Assembly: GCA_013146195.2 (NCBI GenBank)
Contig: CM028381.1
Span: 59,216,744-59,280,743 of the forward strand
Direction of reading: 5' to 3'
Source of the DNA: Codonopsis lanceolata
Taxonomy: Eukaryota > Streptophyta > Magnoliopsida > Asterales > Campanulaceae
DNA: 64,000 nucleotides
Shown: piece by piece, positions 11,073-22,431 of the stretch
Position numbering within the stretch: position 1 is the stretch's first letter
How the letters are laid out: every line of letters starts with the position of its first letter
Position numbers and translations under genes: made by a program
Notes under the pieces: model-generated
Databases searched by the model: none
Told to the model about the DNA's origin: nothing
What the model saw: only the letters and a program-made list of their open reading frames with translations

Positions 11073-11671
11073 TGCCGGAGTCGGAGCATATCACGGAGCC
11101 CCAAATGCGTACCCATATCGGATTGCTCATCTGTTGCCATCTTGCTTGGATGCATTCTTTACAGGCGGTGCGCCCCTTTGTACGATCGATCGCGATACCT
11201 TACGGTTCGATTTACGCACTACTTTCCGTATCAACCGGCCGATTATCTCGCCTTTCCAAATTTGGGCGGGTTTAAAGGAAAATGGGTTATGGAGGTATCA
11301 GGAGGCTGGCTGAAGGCTTTCTGGATTTGGAGTACAGCGTGCCTTTATTAGTGTATTTTATTATTATTTATTTTTGTTCCCTACAATTGACCGGATAAGC
11401 ACCTGCTTTATTTTGATGGTCTCAGGACTTTTCCTGGAACAGTGGATTCTTTCTCCGAGTATAGGACCAACGTATTCCACACCTTCGCCCCCCAGTCGGC
11501 GAAGGGCCTATACTCTTTCGGGATCCACCATTCGAAATGGTCTAGGTCGAGCATCAAAGAATAATAAACCAGCCCCTGTTTATTTTTTTTTATTTTTGCT
11601 ATTATATATTTTTTGTTGCGCAATTTATTTTCATCATTTCATTTAATTTTTTTTTACTTGCGCATTTTTTT

Positions 11672-11674
<3 letters not shown>

Positions 11675-11750
<76 letters not shown>
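11675..11750. repeat. (AT)n microsatellite
   Basis: An uninterrupted AT dinucleotide run of about 75 bp. Confidence 0.95.
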
Positions 11751-11754
<4 letters not shown>

Positions 11755-12290
11755 TTTATTTTCATATATCATTTTTTTTTTGCAGGGGCTGACTCACAAT
11801 TCGGAGATGCAAAAATTGGTCGGTCAATGAAGTGTCCTGAGAATCTATATGCATTCTAATGTTGGCTCATGCAGGGGGTAGGCTGGCCATGGTGTAGGGT
11901 AACAGTTCGGAATATAGCTATATGCATGTGCGTGCGTGTGTGTGGTATCTAGAAAGCAGTAAAATCTTTATTTATTTACAGATATATAAACAGAAAAATA
12001 AAACATATATGGCCTGTCTTGCTGTTTGTGTGGATTTTCTCGGCTTTTTAGTTTGAACGCAAGTAAGCAAGCACACCACATTTTAAGAAATAGAAAGAAA
12101 AGCGGGGAAACTATCTATCTCTATTAATTACAAATTTTGGTCCTATGTCCCCGAAATAAAATGACATAATGAATGCAGATATGTATAAATGTACAGAATA
12201 AAATGAAAAAGAAAATGAACTGAAATAAATAATAATATAGAGCCTAAGTAAAGCCCCGACTCTTTTGTGTGTCTTTAGGAATTTTATTGT

Positions 12291-12293
<3 letters not shown>

Positions 12294-12340
<47 letters not shown>
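12294..12340. repeat. (AT)n microsatellite followed by poly-T
   Basis: An uninterrupted AT run of about 47 bp that changes into a T-rich tract. Confidence 0.95.
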
Positions 12341-12357
<17 letters not shown>

Positions 12358-12639
12358 TATTTTTTATTTTTTTATTTTTTTTTTATTTTTTTTTGAAATT
12401 TCTTTTTATATATATTTTTAAGTTTTTTTAATATTCTTCAACATGCTGTATGCAGTTATCGGAGCAGCTGGCGCAAGATGGAGGATCATATCCACAAATA
12501 TAGCCACTCGCCGTATAGAACACCTTATTCAAATGCGTAAATTAATATAACAAGCATACTGCATCCAGAAACAAATAAAACAAAAAAGTTTTATTTTACG
12601 AGTCTAGCCCTCCATTTTATTTAAAATAAAACAACTCCC

Positions 12640-12651
12640 CCAGAGTCGCCA
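12640..12651 (-). promoter_or_regulatory. Primer-binding site, tRNA-Arg type
   Basis: The minus strand reads TGGCGACTCTGG next to the inner end of LTR-B. TGGCGACTC pairs with the CCA end of a plant tRNA-Arg, the primer known for Ogre-type elements. The bases beyond the first nine are degenerate. Confidence 0.65.
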
Positions 12652-12652
12652 C

Positions 12653-14472
12653 CGTGAGGTTGGGTGTGCCTCCGCCTCGCGCCCTTAGATGGGTGCGCGT
12701 GCGGATGCGGACACCACTACTCGCTCCACCCTCCCTTGTTTAGGGAAGACGAAATCAAAAATGCGAGAGGAGTGTCTATGTTAGCACGTTTGAATGTGCC
12801 TCTGTTGCCTTGAGTGGATTTTGTATCCAATATGGGAACTTATGGTTTCCGCATCAAGTTATCCCTTTTTTAGGGGATACCGGGATATGGGAATGCATTA
12901 CCCTTTCATTCCCATTTTCCCTTTTTAGGGAAAACGGAAAAGTAGGGAAAACGGAAAAGTGCAAAAAAGGATATTGCGGCGCCCACTATGGATTTTATTA
13001 AAAATAGCCTTATGGCCCATTCAGATTACTATGGGAGCTTTGGGTTTCCCGCATCAAGTTATCCCTTGTTTAGGGAATACCAGAATATGGGAATGCATCA
13101 CCCCTTCATTCCCATATCTCCCTTTTTTAGGGGAGAACGGGAAAGTGCAAAGAGGAAATGTTGCGAGGCCCCACTAAATCTGAAGGTTTTAGAGTCGTCA
13201 TCTTTATTTTAAGGCAAATAAAGCAAAACCAAAGAAAAGAAAAATAAACCAGAGAAAAAGAAAACGGGTTCGGAGGCTAAGTTACGAGTTGGGAAGGTGC
13301 TAGGCACCCAACTCGCCCTTTCGGTCTCGAAAATGGTTTTTGGCTGAAGTATGCTTATTGTCATATTTATCTCGCAAATAAATAAGGTATTAAAATGACA
13401 GGGAAATTTAAACAAATACATTCGTGGCTACATTATTTACGGACTTGCAGTCGTTTCCTTCCAATAATTACAGACACATTTAAGAATATTTGGCCATTAT
13501 AACGGCTCTTTTACATAATATTTCCTATTCTAAACCGGGCAACACAACGGTTTATATTGGCTACATTGCTCCGGATTTGAATAACAACTTTTAAAAATAA
13601 ATAAAAGACAGAAAAATAAATAAATAGAAATAAAAGACGCTCTTAAAGGTTTTACCTTTTAGAGTGGCGGTGTGCTCGCTCTGTCCTTCAGGGAGAGGGA
13701 GTCTTTTGTTGTTTGTGTGGTTGTTGTTTTGATTTGGGCAGAATGACTGCTTTATTTCTGAGGGTTTGCGCTTATCAACTCGGGCAGAGTGACAGCTTAT
13801 TTGGGTAGGTTTTGGCCTTTTTGGTTGGGCGGAACCTAGACTTAATTTTTGATTTCGTTACTCGGGCGGAGTAACGCTTACTTTGGAATTTTGGACCGGG
13901 GAAGTGAGGTAGATACCTAACAACTAGGCTAGGGATCACTTATAACCTATGGGTTTTTATTTTGGCAGAGTTTGGACGGGGTTTGGAGACTCTATGGGCT
14001 TCCACTCACCTATCTCGCACCTCTCGTACTAATAGTATCGGTGAAATATTAACAGAGCTTCGCTGCGATTAAAAATCGCGGAGGAAATGAGCGAATGAAA
14101 CTGGGAGCCGGGGCCTCCTAGTTATACTGGGAGATGAGGACACGGCTGGAATTTCTGAGTTTCTTTCCCATGCATCAGCCGCTTGTACCTTGTGCTTCAA
14201 GACTTGTACAATTTCCATCTGAGAGAGCGCAACAATAGTGCGCATGGTGCAGCCAAGGACTCCTTGGTGCGGCACCAAGGGGCCTTGGTGCGGCACCATG
14301 CTTCTTTCCCACTTTCAATTTTGAGCACTTTTACCCCCTGCAGTTCATCATTTTAGCGCATCCTGCTTTCCTTTCGATTTTGACTCCTGTAACTTGACAT
14401 TTGTTAAGTTTTAACAGTTCTTGATATTTTATGTCAGTCACATACCAGGGGTACGAAATTGGGGTGTCTACA
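12653..14472 (-). repeat. 5' LTR of element 1 (LTR-B)
   Basis: A near-identical partner of LTR-A with many 1-3 bp indels. Its inner end reads CGTGAGG where LTR-A reads TGTGAGG. It carries the same tandem block of about 187 bp. In its U3 it has a perfect palindrome CCTTGGTGC-G-GCACCAAGG at 14262-14280 with a second near-copy at 14283-14300. The primer site on one side and the target duplication on the other identify it as the 5' LTR. Confidence 0.85.
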
Positions 14473-14477
14473 GTCAG
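14473..14477. repeat. Target-site duplication gtcag, right copy
   Basis: Matches 3102-3106 exactly. Confidence 0.85.
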
Positions 14478-14693
14478 TCAAAAAGGGTTTTTCAAAAATT
14501 ATCTCAACTAATTTTAAAAATCAGTCCCTCACTATTTTTCACAAGAGACCCTTCGAAGATAAAAGTTAAATTGACTTACTTCCGTCTTCAAATAATTCCC
14601 AATTCTGCTTTTTTTTTTTTACATAGGAACAAGTCTGCTTTGTTACAATGACAAGTCTGCTTAAAAAATGAAAGAAATAAAGTTGAGTAAATA
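14478..14693 (-). other. Copia sequence just after the pol stop
   Basis: This 216-bp stretch lies between the RNase H stop (TAA at 14694-14696) and the insertion of element 1. No coding motif and no clear polypurine tract are seen. Confidence 0.45.
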
Positions 14694-15390
14694 TTAAGCA
14701 GTTGGGTCAAGCATACCAAGCTCTCCCCTTAGATAAGCAAACCTGTCAGTATCAAGTGCTTTTGTGAAAATGTCTGCTAACTGACGTTCTGTTAAAATGT
14801 ACTTCATGCTTATATTTCTCTTTTCTACATTATCCCTTAGAAAATGATATCGAACATCGATATGTTTCGTCTTGTAATGCATTACAGGATTGTAGGTAAT
14901 GGAGATTGCTGAGGTTTTGTCACACATGATTGGACAATCTGCTACTTTGATGTCATAATCCATCAGCTGTTGCTTGATCCAGAGTAGTTGACAATAGCAG
15001 CTTCCAGCAGCAACATATTTTACTTCAGTGGTGGAGTTAGAAACAAAAGCTTGTTTCTTGCTGGCCCATGAGACAAGTCTGTCTCCTAGAAATTGACATG
15101 TCCCACTAGTGCTTTTTCTGTCAACTTGACAACCAGCATAGTATGCGTCTGAGTAGCCGACTAAATTGAAAGAGGAGTCTCTTGGATACCAGATACCTAA
15201 GTTGGTGGTATCTGATACATACTTGATAATCCTCTTGGCTGCTAGAAGATGTGATTCACGAGCGTCTGCTTGAAATCTAGCACATACCCCAACAGCCTAT
15301 ACTATGTCAGGTCTGCTAGCGGTAAGGTAGAGTAGAGATCCGATAATCCCTCTATATTGAGTGATATCCACCTTTTTCCCTTGTAGGTCA
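14694..15390 (-). pseudogene. Copia RNase H domain and C-terminus of pol
   Basis: The phrase NLVGYSDAYYAGC (coded near 15165), followed by DRKSTSGTCQFLG, is the Copia RNase H start; the usual second acidic residue in DADYAG is Tyr here. The end (14963-14694) has the standard Copia tail with KTKHIDVRYHFLRD and LADIFTKAL. RNase H would remove the RNA strand during reverse transcription. The domain stays mostly open but is out of frame with the RT upstream. Confidence 0.8.
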
Positions 15391-16178
15391 TTAGATAATT
15401 TTAAATTTAGTAAACATGGGAGTGTCAAAGGTGTTGGCCATTTCCAATCCATACTTTTTGACTAGTTCGTTAGCATATTTAGATTGGCAGATGAAAATTC
15501 CTTTGTTGGATTGTTGAATTTGAAAACCCAAGAAGAATGTAAGTTCTCCCATCATGCTCATTTGAAACTTTCGAGTCATGAGTGATTCAAATCGTTTGCA
15601 CAGCTTCTCATTTGTTGAACCAAAGATGATATCATCGACGTATATTTGCACTAGCAGTGACCTTTGTGCTTGAGAATGAAAGGAGTTGTGTCAATCTTCC
15701 CTCTCACAAATCCTTGTTCCATTAAGAACTTAGATAGTGTCTCATACCAGGCACGAGGAGCTTGTTTGAGACCATAAAGAGCCTTCTTAAGTTTATAAAC
15801 ATGAGTTTCTTTTCCTTTTTCAATGAAATCTGGAGGTTGGGTGACATAAACAGTCTCTTGAAGATCTCCATTGAGAAAGGCGCTCTTGACGTCCATTTGA
15901 TACACCACAAAGTCCTTGTATGTGGCATAGGCTAGAAAGATTCTGATAGCTTCTAACCTTGCTACTGGAGCAAATGTTTCATCATAGTCGATTCCTTCTT
16001 CTTGACGATATCCTTGTGCAACGAGTCTGGCTTTGTTTCTAATGATGTTCCCATCATCATCATTTTTGTTTCTAAACACCCATTTTGTGCTGATGATAGT
16101 ATGATCAGCAGGTCTTGGGACTAGCTTCCATACTTGGCATCTTTCAAATTGCTGAAGTTCTTCTTGCATGGCTTCCAT
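15391..16178 (-). pseudogene. Copia reverse transcriptase
   Basis: 16178-15651 codes for the fingers and palm start (TKWVFRNKNDDDG, ARLVAQGYRQEEGIDYDETF, YQMDVKSAFLNGDL, YGLKQAPRAWYE). A frame change at about 15651 then leads into IYVDDIIFGSTN, the catalytic YVDD motif, and the thumb (GELTFFLGFQIQQ). The length is normal apart from this break. Confidence 0.9.
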
Positions 16179-16285
16179 CCAGCTTGGATCTTGTAAGGCT
16201 TCATCAACTTTCTTTGGCTCTTCTTCTGAAACAAATACAGCACAAAACAGGCATTCATTTTTGGAAGATCTTCTAGTCCATACTC

Positions 16286-17768
16286 CTACATGGATGTCAC
16301 CAATGATTTGAGAAATTGGGTGATCCTTACATATTCTTGTGACAACAGGAATGTGAGTTGTTGTTGGTTCTTCATGAATAGGTTCAGGATGAGGACTAGG
16401 GGAAGGTCAGCTGTTTCTTGAGGGATGTAATGTTCAGAGTTGCATTCGTAGGTAAGCTGGAGAATAGGATTTTGAGGTTCAGAGATTATGGGCTCAAGAT
16501 TTGTATTGTTATGAGCAGAGTTGAAATTTTCTGGTAGCTCATGTGAGAAGTGATGGTCAAGTATATCTGAGTGAGTTACTGGTAATGGATTTGGAATATG
16601 AAAACTACTCGATGGTTGAGATGTACCTGTCTCAACATTTACAGAATCATCAATAACATTTGGAGCCACTTGTGGCTCTAATAAGTCAAATTCATCAAAT
16701 GAAACATGAATAGATTCAACGATTTTTACAGATCTTTTGTTGAAGACCCTATAAGCTTTGGAGTGTAAGGCATAGCCCAGAAAAACACCTTCGTCAGCTT
16801 TGTTATCGAATTTACCTCTGTAGTCATTACCATTGTAGACTACGAAGCATTTGCAGCCAAAGATTTTGAAAAAACCAATGTTTGGGGCTTTACCTCTCCA
16901 AAGTTCATAAGGAGTTTTACCGTGAAATTTGTTAATTAAGGATATGTTCTGAGTGAAGCATGTTTTATTGACGGCTTCAGCACAGAAGTGCTTAGGCAAT
17001 TTTTGCTTCAACGAGCATAGTTTTAGCAGCTTCAATGAGAGTTCTGTTTTTCCTTTTTGCTACACTGTTTTGTTGAGGAGTTCTGACAGCAGAAAAGTTA
17101 TGACCTATTCCATGATCATCACAGTATTTTGCTATGCCATTATTGGTGAATTCTGTTCCATTATCTGATTGAACATCACTGATTTCATCGAGCTTTTGAG
17201 TCTACAATCTTCTGAACAGTGCTATGAGGATGTCATATGTATGATCCTTAGAAGACATCATCTCTGTCCATGTATATCTTGTGTAGTCGTCAACTACGAC
17301 CAAGGTGTATCTGTGACCTCCATAGCTGATAGTAGTCACAGGCCCAAAGAGATCCATGTGAAGAAGTTACAAAGGTCTGGTAGTTGTAAGATCTGGTTTG
17401 CTTTTGAAGGAGGCTTTTGAAAGCTTTCCTAGTTGACAAGCTTTGCATAGATGATCATGATCAGCAGAAACTTTTGGCATTCCTTTCACCAATCCTTCTT
17501 TGGATAGCTTTGATAAATATTTGAAGTTCAGATGGCTAAGACGCTTGTGCCACAACCAGCTTTTGTCTTGAGCAGAGTTAGCTACAAGACATAGATTAGC
17601 CGCCTTGCCATAGACATTTAAATCTATCACATAGACATTCCCTTGTCTATGTCCAGTGACCAGAGTTGAACATGAGTCTGGATCCTTAATATCACATCTG
17701 TTTGAGGAGAATTGGGATATGAGTCCTTTGTCATAGAATTGTGAGATGCTCAGAAGATTGTGCTTCAA
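16286..17768 (-). pseudogene. Copia integrase
   Basis: The zinc-binding N-terminus (HKRLSH...CKACQLGK) is coded at 17768-17367. The core has HMDLFGPV near 17350 and VQSDNGTEF near 17170. The position normally held by the catalytic Glu (codon 17055-17057) is Lys, in the context SVAKRKNRT. The C-terminal part (17035-16286) has the Copia GKTPYELW and KCFVVYNGNDYRGKFD phrases and a diverged linker. In-frame stops are TAA at 17367-17369 and TAG at 17202-17204. The enzyme would insert element DNA into chromosomes; this copy is inactive. Confidence 0.85.
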
Positions 17769-19296
17769 GCCTTCTACTAGAGAGACTTTTCCTTGGAGAG
17801 ATTTCCACGGATGATGGATCCATATCCAATAGTTCTGCCTTTAGCGTTGTCTCCAAAGATGACTGGAGGGCCTTCTGCTTCAGAAATGTTTGAGAGAAGG
17901 CATGATTCTCCTGTCATGTGTCTGGAGCAGCCACTATCTAGATATCATACGTCTTTCTTTTCTGAACTTGAAGCAGCTACGAAGCATACATGTAGTATAG
18001 ATATAAGTATATCATGGTCCCCTTTATTTATCTTTTAGTCCATAGGGTTAGAATTTTTAGGAACCCATACTTGCCTTACTTTTGGAATTAGAGATCCAAT
18101 AGGCTTCATGATGGATTTCAGAAGACATTCATGGGCCAAGTGACCTAAACATTTGCAAAAAGTACAGCAATGAAAATTACAAATGTTAGGTTGAGTAAGC
18201 TGGTTTTCGGTAGACAGTTTAGCAAGCTTTCTTTTGGTAGCCGCCTTTGATTCAACAGACTTGTAAGATTCTGCATAAGTTTTCTTGAGTCTATATTCAG
18301 CAGTTCTTGCCTTAGCAGACTTATTAAAAGTAGACTTAGATTTCTCATACATATTTCCTTTTAGCTTCAAGTCAGCAGTCTTGGGGGCACCATCATCACT
18401 GTGTGTGCTTTTGACAAATCTGACAGGTTTATGTTGACTTTTAGTTTTCCTAGAAACAGCAGCCTTTGCTTTAGCCCAGGTGCTGGTAGAAGGATATTCT
18501 GAGTCAGCATAATCCTTAATAGCCTTTTCGACAGCTAATGATTGCTTCACTTTTGGAGCATTATTGGTCTTAAATGCTCGAGTCTTAGGATATTTATAGT
18601 AGATAGCAGCATAGCCAATTCCTTGTCTACCCTTGTTGTTGAACTGCTGATGATATGGAAGTTCATCACCAGTTTGTTCAAACAAGTCTTTGCTTTTTGT
18701 TCGGAGGTTGTGCAGAGTGTTTTCAGAGAGAAACCCGGTCGGTTTTGTCATTAGATGACTTTTGTTCTCCAAGAATTTGATTAAAAATAGCCTTAGAGTT
18801 ATTCCATGAGTCGATGGGTTTTTGTAACTCATCTTTCTCAGCATATATCTCTTTGGAATGATCAATTAGGAAAGCAACCTTCTTGTTGAGAAACTCGTTC
18901 TCTTCCTTTAACTTGATACTTTCTTGTTGGATTCCATGAAGAGTTTTTAACTCGGCTTCCAGCATGGATTTCTCAGTTCCCAGCTTTTCATGATTCTTTG
19001 CTAACCTTACGTAAGCTTTTCTAAATTCATTGAATTCCTCTAGCATGTCCTGAGCATCCTTGAGGATTTCTTCTTTAGAAGGCCCTCAGGAGATTGTTCT
19101 ACGTTAGCTTGATAGGGAGTATATTTAATTTCACTTTCTGAGTCATAGGTGGGAGGTGACTCTAGAGCAACAAGGCAAATGTGTGCCTGCTCTGGTGAGT
19201 CATCACTGTCATCCTCATCAGAATCAGTTGGTTTTCTTCTAAGTCCTCAACCAGCAGACCTCTATGTTTTGAAAATGATTTAGAAGATCGCCTTTT
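17769..19296 (-). pseudogene. Copia gag C-terminal region, second zinc knuckle and protease
   Basis: From 19270 down there is an acidic linker, then a coiled coil rich in Lys, Glu and Leu (19046-18723), then a Lys/Ser-rich segment (18865-18035) ending in a CCHC-like CTFCKCLGHLAHEC. The protease signature YLDSGCSRHMTG follows at about 17944-17909; a TGA at 17945-17947 stands where Trp normally precedes it. TAA at 18035-18037 is another in-frame stop. Frame changes occur near 19240 and 18750. Confidence 0.75.
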
Positions 19297-19967
19297 CTAA
19301 GCTTCATATTTAGGCTTTGGACATTTAGAAGCAAAGTGACCAGGCTTTCTGCAATTGAAGCAAACTAGCTCATCGTTTTGTGAGCTATCAGCAGTCTTTC
19401 TGAAAGTCTGCTGGTTTGCTTCTTTCCTTTTGTTGAATCTTGAAAATTTTTGAAACTTCTCAACGAACATGGCAAATTGTTTGTCAGATAGGATTTCATT
19501 TTCTTTAGAAAAGGAAGTAGATGGTTTATCATCTACAGCAGAGTTTTCTTGAGAGATAGCAGAAAAAGACGGAAGTTTAAATTGTTTGTTCTGTTCTTGA
19601 GCTTGAATTAGTTCTTGCTCATAGACAGTTAAACTCGCATACAAACTTTGAAGATGCATGGAGTTTAAGTCTTTCGACTCTTTAATAGCAGTGGTCTTAA
19701 CATGCCACAAACTTTCTAAAGAAGCTAAAAATCTCATATTTACTCCTTTTATACTATATTCTTTTCCTAGGGAATAACAGCTATTAACTACCTCATAGAA
19801 TCTGTCGTAGGCTTGTCATAGTGTCTCCTTTGGATCTTTCCTGAATAAGTCGAACTATTGAATGTTGTATTTTCTGTTGTCTCTAGTGGGAAATTCTCCT
19901 TCTAGATTTTCCACCAATGCTTCCCACATTTCCTTAGCTGTCTTGCACCTGATAATCTGCTGATAGG
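19297..19967 (-). pseudogene. Copia gag, truncated by an insertion
   Basis: The frame includes CKTAKEMWEALVENLEG, typical of Copia gag (UBN2-type domain), and the zinc knuckle CFNCRKPGHFASKC near its end. In-frame stops are TAG at 19855-19857, TGA at 19816-19818 and TAG at 19297-19299. The N-terminal part is cut off at 19967 by the LTR of the second Tat/Ogre-like element; it should resume on the far side of that element, which is not in the window. Confidence 0.85.
19963..19967. repeat. Likely target-site duplication atagg, left copy only
   Basis: These are the five bases before the LTR start at 19968. By analogy with element 1 they should be duplicated at the other end of the second element, which is lost in or beyond the N gap. 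Confidence 0.4.
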
Positions 19968-22073
19968 TGTGGGTTCCCGGGAATGTTGCTCCCGCGCCCC
20001 GCGCGCCCTTGGATAGGGGTGCGCGTACGTGCGATGCGGTGACATCCATGCCCATTCCACCCTCCCTTGTCTAGGGAGGAGGACGAAATCAAAAGTGCGG
20101 AGGAGTGTTTGTCGAATAGCAGCGTTGGAATGCGCCTCGGTTGCCTTTAGTGGATTTTTGATCCAATATGGGAGCTTTGGATTTTCTATGTCAAGTTATC
20201 CCTTTTTTAGGGGATACCAGGATATAGGAAAACATCACCTTTCCATTCCCACCCTCCCTTGTTTAGGGGAGAACGTGAAAGTGCAAAGAAAGATGTTGCA
20301 GCGCTCCCACTATGGATTTTTATGAAAATAGCCTTATGGCCTATTTCGGATCATTATGAGTGCTTTGGGTTTTCTACGTCAAGTTATCCTTTGTTTAGGG
20401 GATACCAGGACATAGGAATACATCACCTTTCCATTCCCATTCTCCCATTCTCCCTTTTTGGGAGAACGCGAAAGTGCAAAGAAAGATGTTGCGAGGCCCC
20501 ACCTTGGATCCAAAATGTTTTTAGAGTCGCCATCTTTATTTTAAGGCAAAAATAAAGCAAAACCAGAAAAAGAAAACCAGAGATGAAGAAAACGGGTTCG
20601 GAGGCTAAGTTACGAGTTGGGAAGGTACTAGGCACCCAACTCGCCCTTTCGGTCTCAAAACGGTTTTTGGCTAAAGTATGCTTTTTGTTATATTTATTAA
20701 ACAGATAAATAAAGCATTAACTGCCTACAAATAAATCCATTACATCTATATTATTTACGGACTTACAACAGTCTCTTTTACAAACAATCACAAATATACT
20801 TGAAAATATTTGGCCATAGTAACGGCTACATTTAGTATTATTTCCTAACAAAATCCGGGCAACATAACTGCTTATATATTTACATTGGACCGGATTGGAA
20901 ATAATACTCTTACAAATAAAGACTTTAATGAATAGATAAAGCAAATAATTACAAATACATCTGAAAACATTTGACCATAATAACGGCTACATTTAGTACT
21001 ATTTCCTAATTAAATCCGGGCAGCACAACTGCTTATATGACTACATTGGGCCGGATTGGAAATAATACTATTACAAAAAAATGTAAGACTTTAAAAGTAA
21101 AACTTGCACATACCTAGGGTGTGCTCGCTCGTCCCTCGGGGAGAGAGTCTTTTTTTTGTTGAAGTTGTGTGTTGTGTGTTGTGTGAATTTGGGAAGCGGA
21201 TCGACTCGAAAGTTACTTTTCGGCCTCGGGATCGGGCGGGGTAGCTTGTTGTGTTTGGTTGTTTGTTGACTTGAGGTTGGTGAAATCGAGCGAAGTAACG
21301 GCTTATTTAAGGTGATTTGGCCTTTTAAATCGGGCGAGCAAGCGCTCTTTCCACGATTTTTGGACCGGGGGAAAATGGGTGGATACCTAGGCGGGGGGGC
21401 TAAGGTACACTTCTATCGGTTGGTTTTGTGTTTGGAGGTTTTGGCGGGGTTTCGAGGCTTTGAGGTGATCTCTCACTATCTCACAGCTCTCTAATTCTCG
21501 GCGTAACGTTAACGCGAGAAGCTTACGAATGAAGGAGTTTTCTGTGTGTCGAAATGAGGAGCCGGGTGCCTCTATTTATAGGCTGAATCAGGGACATCGG
21601 AGGAATTAAAATTCATTCTCTGGCATCGATAGTGGTACATCGCTATTTGGACTTGTTGCATTTTTCACAAATGTTTGTGCTTGTTGAAGGAGAAGAAATT
21701 TGGGCGCCATCCCCTATCAAATTGGGCGCCATGCCAAACATCATGAGAGCCACGCCCATTTTCCAAATATTGCATCGAATGAGTGTACACATACGCTGGA
21801 AAAGTTGTGAATTACGGCAACAAAATGGATGAGCAGTGGTGGGGAAAATTGGGCGCCCTCCTCCCAATTTGGGCGCCATGCCCAAATGTTATGGGAGCCA
21901 TGCCCACTATTCAAACTTGGCCCTTTTTTAGCACTTGGTCCCCAATTTGTCCTTTTGCGCATCTGCTTTGTCCTTTTGCAATTTTGACCACAGAACTTGA
22001 CATTTGTTAATGTTTTAACAGGTCTTGATATTTTATGTCATGTCACATAAGGTACGAAATTGGGGTGTCTATA
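19968..22073 (-). repeat. 3' LTR of element 2 (LTR-C)
   Basis: The ends are TGTGGGTTCCC and GGGGTGTCTATA, the latter a C-to-T variant of the GTCTACA end of the other LTRs. It is about 2.1 kb, some 300 bp longer than LTR-A. It contains the tandem block (about 20140-20500) and a TATA box (minus strand, 21573-21580). In U3 the palindrome ATTTGGGC-GCCAT-GCCCAAAT at 21877-21897 stands where LTR-B has an unrelated palindrome. Confidence 0.8.
21573..21580 (-). promoter_or_regulatory. TATA box of LTR-C
   Basis: TATAAATA on the minus strand, at a position matching the TATA box of LTR-A. Confidence 0.5.
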
Positions 22074-22084
22074 GGGCCCCTCAA
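22074..22084 (-). promoter_or_regulatory. Polypurine tract of element 2
   Basis: The minus strand reads GAGGGGCCC next to the LTR start, in line with the tract of element 1. Confidence 0.55.
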
Positions 22085-22297
22085 CGATGGAGTCTCGGGT
22101 AACCCGTAGCTTCTTGAGTAGGCGAACATCGTTGATAAGAATAGACTCTCAATTTCGTTTCATTTCAAAACGAGGAGAAATATGCGGCAGTGTAGCGCTT
22201 ATAATGCACAATTTATCAAACCTCCATATCCTAGACATTTTTAGTCGGTTATAACAGGTTATAGCGCGGTTTTTTAAGCGGATATGCAAATTGAATG

Positions 22298-22374
22298 CTC
22301 GATGGTCGGACCTACTAATGTAGAGGTCGCCTCACGTATCCCTTAATAAAAGAATCGAGACCAAGCGTAGTTCG
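22298..22374. repeat. Hairpin module shared with element 1
   Basis: A single copy of the module seen three times at 5129-5480, with the same GATGGTCG start, CCTACTAATGTAG hairpin and GCGTAGTTCGG end. Confidence 0.6.
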
Positions 22375-22431
22375 GCCTAAGCCGAAACAAACAACCAATT
22401 GAAGAAAAGATTTTTAAGTTTTTCGAAAAGT

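Larger units (their letters stand above)
11073..12636 (-). other. 5' leader of element 1 with AT microsatellites
   Basis: This is the untranslated stretch between the primer site and gag. It contains (AT)n at about 11675-11750 and 12294-12340, the second followed by a T-rich run to about 12420. A minus-strand open frame at 11408-11623 has no feature I recognise. Confidence 0.5.
3107..14472 (-). mobile_element. Tat/Ogre-like Ty3/gypsy element 1, complete but decayed
   Basis: Two long direct repeats (3107-4904 and about 12653-14472) flank gag and reverse-transcriptase remnants read on the minus strand. The order on that strand is 5' LTR, tRNA-Arg-like primer site, gag, pol, long 3' region, polypurine tract, 3' LTR. 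The LTR starts TGTAGACACCCC on the minus strand, a start I associate with Tat/Ogre-type plant elements. RNase H and integrase are not recognisable, so pol is truncated after the RT core. The region 5.7-7.3 kb matches the introns of the antisense PMD gene in the second element (19968-26893), but its exons are gone. Confidence 0.85.
14478..19967 (-). mobile_element. Sirevirus-like Ty1/copia element, central and 5' part
   Basis: Minus-strand gag, protease, integrase, reverse transcriptase and RNase H occur in Copia order. The long gag with a single zinc knuckle followed by a coiled-coil segment, and the envelope-like ORF beyond pol (309-2462), point to the Sirevirus (SIRE/Maximus) group. Two Tat/Ogre-like elements have inserted: one between pol and the envelope-like ORF, one in gag at 19967. 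No LTR of this element is inside the window. Confidence 0.8.

Noticed and set aside
14694..14720. Sirevirus-type TAG suppression between pol and the envelope-like ORF
   Set aside because: The pol stop is TAA followed by TATTTA, not TAG with a CARYYA context, and more than 0.8 kb of non-coding sequence separated the two ORFs even before the insertion.
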